A DNA stretch of 64,000 nt. Source: JACRIM01 sp038042195. Its GTDB lineage: Bacteria > Planctomycetota > Phycisphaerae > UBA1845 > UTPLA1. Shown in pieces: positions 1 through 6,417 of the stretch. The stretch covers positions 1 to 64,000 of the forward strand of contig JBBTET010000068.1 in assembly GCA_038042195.1 (NCBI GenBank). The letters run 5' to 3'. The first letter of the stretch is position 1. Each line of letters begins with the position of its first letter. The notes beneath the pieces are model-generated. The model saw only the letters and a list, made by a program, of their open reading frames with translations. It made no database searches and was not told where the DNA came from. The position numbers were made by a program, and so were the translations under genes.

Positions 1-1
1 G

Positions 2-247
2 AACGGCCCGATGGGCGTCTTTGAAACGCCGCCCTTCGACGCAGGGACCGTTGCCGTCGCCATCGCCCTCGCGGAAGCAACTCGCAACGGAGCCACGACG
101 ATTATCGGCGGCGGTGATTCAGCGGCGGCCGTCGAAGTGGCAGGCCTCGCCAACCAGATGACGCACATCTCCACCGGCGGCGGCGCGAGCCTTGAGTTCC
201 TCGAAGGCAAACCCTTTACCACCCTGGAAATCCTCGACGAGGCTTGA
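2..247 (+). CDS. pgk: Phosphoglycerate kinase, C-terminal part
   Basis: The open frame runs in from the left edge, so only the last 81 or so residues are present. They read NGPMGVFE, then GTxxVAxAxA, IGGGDS, and HISTGGGASLEFLEGK, which are the signature C-terminal blocks of phosphoglycerate kinase. The GGGDS segment belongs to the nucleotide-binding half, and the STGGGASLE block closes the active site. The enzyme transfers phosphate from 1,3-bisphosphoglycerate to ADP in cytosolic glycolysis. The next gene starts 13 bases after the stop, so they may be co-transcribed. The start lies outside the window. Confidence 0.95.
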   Translation, partial: NGPMGVFETPPFDAGTVAVAIALAEATRNGATTIIGGGDSAAAVEVAGLANQMTHISTGGGASLEFLEGKPFTTLEILDEA

Positions 248-260
248 AGCAGCGCCACGC

Positions 261-833
261 ATGTTGAAACTTATCCTCATCCCAGCTGCGCAAACGGAGT
301 GGCGCGCCGCCGGCCGACTCGCCGGCGACACCGATCTTCCGCTGAACGAGCAAGGCCACCGACAGGCCGTGCATTGGGCCTCGCAGATCGCACCGATGAA
401 GCCCGAACTGGTGCGATGCGGACCGGAGCAATGCACGAAACAGACCGCCTCCATCATCGCCCATCAACTTGGCATTCACCTGCGCACGATCAAGGAGTTG
501 CGAGAGATCAACCTCGGCCTCTGGCAAGGGCTGACCATCCAGGACTTCGAGGAACGTTTTCCAAAGGTGCATCGTCAGTGGCGTGCCGAGCCGGAATCCA
601 TTGAGCCGCCCGACGGGGAGACGATTACCACCGTCGCCGACCGACTCGCCGCCGGCCTCTTGAAGATTCGCAGAAAACACGCAACCGGCATCGTCGCGAT
701 TCCACTGGGTCAGTATGCATTTGCCATCCTGCGATGCCGCCTCCTCGACGACACCTACGACAAGTTTTGGGAGTACGTCGATGATGAGCAGCAACCTTTG
801 ACCGTCGAGCTACCTCTCGATTCCGTGAAGTGA
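261..833 (+). CDS. Histidine-phosphatase-like protein lacking catalytic residues
   Basis: The 190-residue protein has the layout of the phosphoglycerate-mutase-like histidine phosphatases: an N-terminal strand, then QTEWRAAGRLAGDTDLPLNEQG, then a helix ending KQTASIIA, then LREINLGLWQGLT. The catalytic residues are gone. The usual RHG near the N-terminus reads LIPAAQTEW, the SPLxRAxQTA arginine site reads GPEQCTKQTA, and the C-terminal VxHxG histidine site reads VAIPLGQ. Only the acidic E of LREI remains. I infer a pseudoenzyme that keeps the fold, perhaps as a regulator. The ATG at 261 was chosen because the family fold starts there and an upstream in-frame start would overlap pgk. Confidence 0.8.
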   Translation: MLKLILIPAAQTEWRAAGRLAGDTDLPLNEQGHRQAVHWASQIAPMKPELVRCGPEQCTKQTASIIAHQLGIHLRTIKELREINLGLWQGLTIQDFEERFPKVHRQWRAEPESIEPPDGETITTVADRLAAGLLKIRRKHATGIVAIPLGQYAFAILRCRLLDDTYDKFWEYVDDEQQPLTVELPLDSVK

Positions 834-860
834 ATCCGTCGCAAGTGGAGCACCACGTTC

Positions 861-2072
861 ATGGACCTCTATCGCGCCGACTGGATCATTCCCGCCCTTG
901 CCCCGCCAGTCCGTGACGGCATCCTTGCGGTGACAGACGACCGCATTTCTTGGCTCGGCCCCGCTGTCGATGCACCGGACGGCACGCTACACGACCTTGG
1001 CCACGTCGCAATCCTCCCCGGCTTCATTAATGCACACACCCATCTCGAACTCACGAACTTCCTCGGCCGCATTCCGCGCCAACCACTGTGGACCTGGTTC
1101 GATGAGCTACTCAGATTGATTCGCACGACCGACTTCGCCACCAGCGGCCCCGACGCCGTTCGGGCCGGAGCCAAGCTCTCATTAGACGCCGGCGTCACCT
1201 GCGTCGCCGACATCTCGCGCACCGGCCTGAATGTCGCTGTCCTGAGCGCGTCGCCGATTCGCAAGGTCTGCTTCTTCGAACTCATCAGTGGCGCACTAAT
1301 GCCCCCAAACGACGCCGAGTCACTGTCCGACGCGATCAATCGTGCCTCAGCATTTACCAAGGGACATGAACTGATCATCGGAATCTCCCCGCACGCTCCC
1401 TACACCGTCACGCGCGACGACCTCACCGCCGCAGCGCGACTGGCAACGGCGCGCAACCTACCTCTGACAATGCACTTTCTGGAATCGCAAGAGGAGTCCG
1501 ACTGGCTCAATGGCAGGGGCGACCTAATGAAAAATCTCACGGTCCGACGACTGCCGACCGCCCTCGCTCCGCCTCCAACAGATGCAATGGATTTCCTCGA
1601 ATCAAGCGGCGTCTTTGCAGCCAATCCCCTGCTGGCCCACGTCAACTACGTTTCTGATGCTGTGATCACCCGACTCGCAAATGAAAAGGCAAGCGTCGTC
1701 TTCTGCCCGCGCGCCCACATCTTTTTCGGCCACCCCCCTCACCGCTGGCAAGACATGCTACTTGCAGGTATCAACGTCTGCCTCGGCACCGACAGCCTCG
1801 CCAGCAATGAGTCCCTCTCCATCCTCGACGAGATACGGTTCCTCATGCAGCGCGATGAGAAAGTGGAATCGCAAACGCTACTCAGGATGGCCACCGTCAA
1901 CGCCGCGCGGGCCTTGAAACTGCACGATCACCTCGGCGACTTGAGCACCGGTCTTCTCGCTGACCTTGTGATGATCCCCTGTGAAACAGCCGCGACAGAT
2001 CCACTCCGCGCCATCATGTCCGACACCGCCCCTGTCACCGGTGTCTGGATCTCCGGTCGACGCCTCCGCTAA
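861..2072 (+). CDS. Amidohydrolase, nucleoside-deaminase-like
   Basis: This 403-residue metal-dependent hydrolase has the amidohydrolase superfamily motifs in order. There is a short beta-sandwich N-terminus, the metal ligands HTH in GFINAHTHLE near residues 59-61, a histidine in HFLESQEES near 205, another in LLAHVNYV near 255, and the aspartate in LGTDSLASN near 310. The set resembles the 5-methylthioadenosine/S-adenosylhomocysteine deaminase and aminofutalosine deaminase branch (ATZ/TRZ-like). The exact substrate cannot be read from the sequence. It follows the phosphatase-like gene by 27 bases on the same strand and meets the radical SAM gene tail to tail. A GGAG lies about 10 bases before the ATG. 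Confidence 0.8.
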   Translation: MDLYRADWIIPALAPPVRDGILAVTDDRISWLGPAVDAPDGTLHDLGHVAILPGFINAHTHLELTNFLGRIPRQPLWTWFDELLRLIRTTDFATSGPDAVRAGAKLSLDAGVTCVADISRTGLNVAVLSASPIRKVCFFELISGALMPPNDAESLSDAINRASAFTKGHELIIGISPHAPYTVTRDDLTAAARLATARNLPLTMHFLESQEESDWLNGRGDLMKNLTVRRLPTALAPPPTDAMDFLESSGVFAANPLLAHVNYVSDAVITRLANEKASVVFCPRAHIFFGHPPHRWQDMLLAGINVCLGTDSLASNESLSILDEIRFLMQRDEKVESQTLLRMATVNAARALKLHDHLGDLSTGLLADLVMIPCETAATDPLRAIMSDTAPVTGVWISGRRLR

Positions 2073-2082
2073 CGGCTCCCAT

Positions 2083-3474
2083 TTACCACTTCTTCCAAAA
2101 CATCGCCGGGATCGCCACCTTGACCGTCTTCAATCGCCCGAACAGATGCTCATAGGGGTGCCGCAGACACTTCCACGCGTACTGCGGCGAGATATAGAAA
2201 TCCCGATAGGCCTTCTTCGCCAATGATCGAATCTCCGTGTTGGAGAGCTGCGGGTAATTCGGCTCGCCTCCCGGCGTCAACCATCCATTCTCGCTAAGCT
2301 GCTTGTGCATCGGCGTCCCGGCCAGCACATTGGCCAACTGAAACTGGGCCGTGTCCGGATTCAGCTTCTTGGCCCAACGAATCGTCCGCTTCGCCGTCTC
2401 GTGCGTCTCACCAGGGAAACCGATGACAAAGTCTCCGTGAATCCGAAGCCCGGCCCGCTTCGCATCGATCGTGAACTCCGTCATCTTCTTGACCGTTACG
2501 CCCTTTTTGATGTCATAGTTGATCTTCTGATCGCCCGACTCATAGCCGACGTGCAACACGCGACAGCCGGCCCGCTTCATCACCCGCATTGTTTGATACG
2601 TCAGATTGCTCCGTGCATAGCAACTCCACGACAGCTTGATGCCACGCTTGATCTTTAAGGCCGACAGCTCCAACGCCCGGTCGTCGGTCAGCATGTCGTC
2701 CTGAATCATCAACGACCGAACCTCCGGCATCCCTCGCTCAATGAAGTCGAACTCCTCGACGACATTTTCCACGCTGCGCAGGTTGTATGTGAACCCCTTG
2801 ATGTGCGTGTGAACCCAAAGGCAAAACGTACACTGCCCCCACTTGCAGCCGCGCCCCGTCATGATGTCCATGAATGGGTAATACTCCGAGATCGTTTTGT
2901 AATCCCAGACGCGAATGTGCTTCTTGAAGAACCGCGAAATAAACGGAATCTCGTCGAGCTGCGCCGACGTGAGATATGGTCGATTTGGATTCTTAACAAT
3001 CTGCTCGCCATCGCGCCACAACAGATTCTGAATCTCGCGCGGGTTCCGCCCTTCGGCCAACTCCTGCAAAGGGAACTCCATCTCGCTCTCGACGCCGAAC
3101 TGCACTTTGCGAGTCATGCCCAGCGTCTCTTCTGGAAACGCCGAAAAATACGGCCCGACCAGCACGGTCCGACAACCGACACGCTCCGTCAGCTTGTCCG
3201 CCAACGCCACGTCGTTCTCGCGGCTCTTCTGACCCGTGTACACCACCAGCATGTCAGGCCGCCAGTCAACGATCATCTGCTCGGTCTGTTCGTGCGACAG
3301 ATACTTTGCCGGGGCGTCTATGAACTGAATCTCATGGCCACACTTTTCCAGCCACGCCCCCGCATACCCCAGCCACAACGGATACCACTGCGTCGCCGAC
3401 AGTGATACGAAGTCGCACCGCGCATTCCGCATGTACATGTTTTGATAGGGCGGTGAAAGAAGCGTGATGCGCAT
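2083..3474 (-). CDS. B12-binding-domain radical SAM protein
   Basis: The N-terminal 150 residues (ITLLSPPYQN, LGYAGAWLEKCGHEIQFIDAP, then RPDMLVVYTG) look like the cobalamin-binding Rossmann domain found before many radical SAM cores. The radical SAM cluster motif is DIMTGRGCKWGQCTFCLW, spaced CX4CX2C rather than the canonical CX3CX2C. Later blocks such as LMIQDDMLT, GCRVLHVGYESG and GDFVIGFPGET fit the SAM barrel. The product probably modifies a lipid, a cofactor or a secondary metabolite, but the substrate is unknown. GGAG sits 8 bases before the ATG. The glycosyltransferase upstream is on the same strand, so the two may form an operon. Confidence 0.85.
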   Translation of the reverse strand: MRITLLSPPYQNMYMRNARCDFVSLSATQWYPLWLGYAGAWLEKCGHEIQFIDAPAKYLSHEQTEQMIVDWRPDMLVVYTGQKSRENDVALADKLTERVGCRTVLVGPYFSAFPEETLGMTRKVQFGVESEMEFPLQELAEGRNPREIQNLLWRDGEQIVKNPNRPYLTSAQLDEIPFISRFFKKHIRVWDYKTISEYYPFMDIMTGRGCKWGQCTFCLWVHTHIKGFTYNLRSVENVVEEFDFIERGMPEVRSLMIQDDMLTDDRALELSALKIKRGIKLSWSCYARSNLTYQTMRVMKRAGCRVLHVGYESGDQKINYDIKKGVTVKKMTEFTIDAKRAGLRIHGDFVIGFPGETHETAKRTIRWAKKLNPDTAQFQLANVLAGTPMHKQLSENGWLTPGGEPNYPQLSNTEIRSLAKKAYRDFYISPQYAWKCLRHPYEHLFGRLKTVKVAIPAMFWKKW

Positions 3475-3549
3475 CGCAATAACTCCGACTATGCAGAATT
3501 TATTTAGCCGACGGGCTTGTCCGACGTTTGCTGTTCAGGTCGCCCCATG

Positions 3550-4869
3550 TCATACGCGCGGCCCCGTTGCGGCAATGGTCCCATTCCGACGAATCGCACC
3601 CGCTGCAAGCGGACTGGGCGGTCGTCGTACAAATGCCATTCTGCGGGTGAGCAATGGAGCATCGGCACTGATTTCTGTTTCAGCGATAGGCAATCGCGTC
3701 GGCACTGTTTCACCGAGCCGACTGTACGAACTGTTTTGTCGGTAAAATGGATAGCTCAATGCAGCTGCAAAAAGCACTGCCAACGTATCAAAGAACACCG
3801 CCCCCTGTTTCAACAGCCCGAATCGCTTGATTGTTCCCGGCGGCACCGCCACGCAATGAAACGCGCGATTGGTGATCATCACCAGCAGCGCCAGCGACGC
3901 CGCCGCCACCACCAGCAGATCAAATCGCCCCATGGTGAACAACGTCAGCGCCAACACTGACCAAAGTCCCACCGCATACGGCAAAAGTAACTGTTGACCC
4001 ACCCGCGTCAGCATCATCATCCGCGCGAAATTGCTCATGTCCGGCAGGCGATAGAGGAATCGCAGCGACTCTCGAAGAAATGCGTTGTTCTTGCGAAACT
4101 TGTGAGAGAGAAACTCCGAAATGTGCGCCGGTCCGCGAACCTCTTCCACGATGGCTTGCCGCGAATAGATGACCCGTTGATTCAAACTGTTCGCCAGAAA
4201 ACCGACATACACGTCATCCGCCACCACATCCTCCGGGAATTGTTCCAACAAATCCCGGCGAAAGGCATAGCAGGTCGCGATCACAATCGAACTGCTCCCC
4301 GCGTCGGATTCAATCAACCGTCCCCGATTTTGCGAATCCCAAAAACATCGATCCCGCCAGATCGTGTTGGTCGCAAAACTGAATGCGCCAACGGCTCCCG
4401 CCCCGCGGTCATATGCGAATTCCGCCGCAAGCTGCTTGAGACAGTCCCCGCGCATTCGCGCGTCGGCATCTGTGTTGACAATGATCTCCCCTCGAAGCTG
4501 CGGCAACACATGGTTCAACTGGTGGATCTTTCCCTTGCGCGGCGACACCACCACCCGCGCCGGCAAGCCCGTCGGGATCGCTCGATGAAGTCGTGCAACC
4601 GTGTCATCACTGCTGCCCCCATCCACGAACACGATCTCCAGTCTGTCACGTGGATAATCACACGCCGCCAGATTGCGCACCTTTTCCTCGATCAGGCCCG
4701 CCTCGTTGTAACACGCGATCATGACCGACATCGTCGGATAGGCATCCGGCAACGGTGCGATCGGCCGCCGCCTTAGAAAACTGGTAAAACAAAGCACCAC
4801 GAAATACGCCGCGCACAGCCATGCCAAGAGCAACGTCGTGAGCGCGAAGAATGACGTGAGCACCCACAT
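3550..4869 (-). CDS. Membrane glycosyltransferase, family 2
   Basis: The 439-residue protein starts with a membrane segment (FFALTTLLLAWLCAAYFVVL), followed by a GT-A catalytic domain with SVMIACYNEAGLIEEKV, FVDGGSSDDT and the DXD-like VNTDADARM. The acceptor-side ADDVYVG follows near residue 215. At least two more membrane helices lie between about residues 290 and 370. This layout is typical of processive or N-acetylglucosaminyl-type transferases of the hyaluronan/PgaC type that act at the inner membrane on nucleotide sugars. The ATG is preceded by GGAG with 9 bases between. It ends 75 bases before the radical SAM gene on the same strand, which hints at shared envelope or glycolipid work. 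Confidence 0.85.
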   Translation of the reverse strand: MWVLTSFFALTTLLLAWLCAAYFVVLCFTSFLRRRPIAPLPDAYPTMSVMIACYNEAGLIEEKVRNLAACDYPRDRLEIVFVDGGSSDDTVARLHRAIPTGLPARVVVSPRKGKIHQLNHVLPQLRGEIIVNTDADARMRGDCLKQLAAEFAYDRGAGAVGAFSFATNTIWRDRCFWDSQNRGRLIESDAGSSSIVIATCYAFRRDLLEQFPEDVVADDVYVGFLANSLNQRVIYSRQAIVEEVRGPAHISEFLSHKFRKNNAFLRESLRFLYRLPDMSNFARMMMLTRVGQQLLLPYAVGLWSVLALTLFTMGRFDLLVVAAASLALLVMITNRAFHCVAVPPGTIKRFGLLKQGAVFFDTLAVLFAAALSYPFYRQNSSYSRLGETVPTRLPIAETEISADAPLLTRRMAFVRRPPSPLAAGAIRRNGTIAATGPRV

Positions 4870-5290
4870 AAGGACTTTCTCCGTGCGGATCGCTCCCGCA
4901 ACGGTGATAATCCCTTATCGGCTGTTTGGATCGGGATGGGTGTCAGGCTCAACCACCGGCAGGAGTCGCGCAGTTGTTGCGCCCCCTCATTATTCTGTAG
5001 CCTGGGTCTTCGACGTGGGGCGCGCTGCAGCGCAAAGACGAATCAATTCGGACGCTTGTTTGTGAATCGCACTGTTGTCCTGCTTCGACGACAGGGCATC
5101 CTCCGCGGTTATTAACAAAACCCCGAAACGTTAAAGGGCATAGGAACTCGTCGCCCGTTTGGCTCGCATCAATGGTGTTTCGTCTCAAGAAGTACCAAGG
5201 AACACATGTGTAGGGATCTTTAATGACTTGTTTAGCTCAGGTCACGATGCAGGCCAATACCCTATCGGCAATGCGCTCCAATGACGGTCG
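4870..5290. other. Intergenic region without recognised gene
   Basis: About 420 bases lie between the glycosyltransferase start and the end of the nitroreductase gene. Short open frames here have no ribosome binding site or recognisable residues. The region should hold the glycosyltransferase promoter on the minus strand, but I see no confident -35/-10 pair. Confidence 0.5.
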
Positions 5291-5956
5291 TCAGCGGCTC
5301 CAGATAAGTATTTCTGAAAGGACCTTTTTGGATAGGTCTGGAACTTGCGCATCCGTCGCCGGATGTCCCACGGGAATCAGCAGAAACGGCTTTTCCACTT
5401 CGGGCCGCCCCAGGATGTTTCTAAGGAAGTTCATCGGGCTTGGTGTATGCGTCAGCGTTGCCAGGCCGGCCAGATGACACGCTGCCAAGAATAGGCCGCA
5501 TGCCAATCCGACACTCTCAAGCGGATAATAGGTCTTCAATCGCCGACCGTCCGTACCGATTTCAAAATCAACCCTGAACACCACCACCAACCATGGGGCA
5601 ATCTCCAAGAACGGCTTCTCCCAATTCGTTCCTATTGGCTCCAACGCTCCCAGCCATTCCGCCGGCATCCGATGATCGTAGCTCTCGCGTTCTTCGGCCT
5701 CGGCCGCCAATCGAATCTCCCGCTTGAGCGTGGGATTACCCACCACGACAAATCGCCACGGCTGACGATTCGCGCCGCTCGGAGCCGTGTGCGCCACAGC
5801 AATGGCATTTTCCAAAACTCTTTGATCCACGGGTCGATCGGAGAATGTCCGACAACTTCGCCGCGTCCCCATTTTTGCGTGAAACTCGGCCATAGCGAGA
5901 AGCTGCTCGTCAGTCGACAAATCGGGAAGTTGATAGTGAATGGTCGGCGCAGGCAC
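5291..5956 (-). CDS. Iodotyrosine-deiodinase-like nitroreductase
   Basis: The 221-residue flavoprotein matches the nitroreductase superfamily, specifically the branch that contains iodotyrosine deiodinase. Visible blocks are RRSCRTFSDRPVD (FMN phosphate binding), TAPSGANRQPWRFVVV, the lid segment EWLGALEPIGTNWEKPFLE with its conserved Glu, Tyr and Lys pattern, and LATLTHTPSPMNFL near the C-terminus. Family members reduce halogenated or nitro-aromatic substrates with FMN and NAD(P)H. The start was set at a GTG with AAGGAG 8 bases upstream; a longer frame opening with TTG at 6001 would overlap the preceding gene and lacks such a site. The selenoprotein gene ends 41 bases upstream on the same strand. 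Confidence 0.85.
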   Translation of the reverse strand: MPAPTIHYQLPDLSTDEQLLAMAEFHAKMGTRRSCRTFSDRPVDQRVLENAIAVAHTAPSGANRQPWRFVVVGNPTLKREIRLAAEAEERESYDHRMPAEWLGALEPIGTNWEKPFLEIAPWLVVVFRVDFEIGTDGRRLKTYYPLESVGLACGLFLAACHLAGLATLTHTPSPMNFLRNILGRPEVEKPFLLIPVGHPATDAQVPDLSKKVLSEILIWSR

Positions 5957-5997
5957 GTCTGATGCTCCTTGGGCGAATCGCCACCAGCCGGCTCCGC

Positions 5998-6222
5998 TCA
6001 AGGTACCGGCTTCAATTGATTGATTACGTCGTAGGCTCCGGGAAACTGCCCTGTCTTGTGCTTGGAGTAAATGAGTTTTCCATCCATCTCCACGTCGAAT
6101 ACACCACCACTCCCTTTCACAAGAACAGCTTCAACCCCGATTTCATCCTTAATCGCGTCCGCCAAACTGGCGGCCCGAGGCAGGTAGTTTCACTGTGTGC
6201 AGTAGGTAATTTGGATCGTCAT
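5998..6222 (-). CDS. SelW-like (Rdx family) selenoprotein with in-frame UGA
   Basis: Translating through one in-frame TGA (6192-6190) gives a 74-residue protein: ITYCTQ, then Sec, then NYLPRAASLADAI, KGSGGVFDVEMDG, SKHKTGQFPGAY and a normal TGA stop at 6000-5998. This is the thioredoxin-like Rdx/SelW fold with its CxxU redox motif (Cys8, Sec11), and GSGGVFDV is a family hallmark. All blocks stay in one frame on both sides of the TGA, which argues against a pseudogene. A hairpin with the shape of a bacterial SECIS follows the UGA. GGGAG lies 9 bases before the chosen ATG; another ATG two codons upstream is possible. Probably co-transcribed with the flavoprotein gene that follows. A plain ORF caller would miss this gene. 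Confidence 0.88.
6159..6173 (-). promoter_or_regulatory. Candidate bacterial SECIS hairpin
   Basis: On the minus strand, 16 bases after the in-frame UGA, a perfect six-base stem CCGCCA/TGGCGG closes a three-base loop GTT. The loop starts 22 bases after the UGA and its first base is G. The published bacterial SECIS consensus asks for a small apical loop 16-37 bases after UGA with a G among its first two bases, and this hairpin meets it. It would recruit SelB and Sec-tRNA. Confidence 0.75.
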
Positions 6223-6417
6223 GTGCATAGGCTCCCATTGGTAGTCGGTACTACCGCTTCCTAGGCCATGATAACGGCCCCTAATCGAATGCCTATTCCG
6301 ACCCTCCACAGGGGAACGAGCGATTGATGTCGAGTATCATTGCATTTCGACCGGCAGTTCGGGTAAATTGGTGAGGGGTACTGTGTCGAATTCGGCATCA
6401 CCGGAGTGGAGCATCTT

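Noticed and set aside
4949..5188. 79-codon minus-strand frame between the glycosyltransferase and nitroreductase genes
   Set aside because: No ribosome site and no protein-like character.
5962..6264. Plus-strand frame of 100 codons over the selenoprotein
   Set aside because: It is the antisense of the SelW-like gene; the minus-strand reading has family motifs, this one has none.
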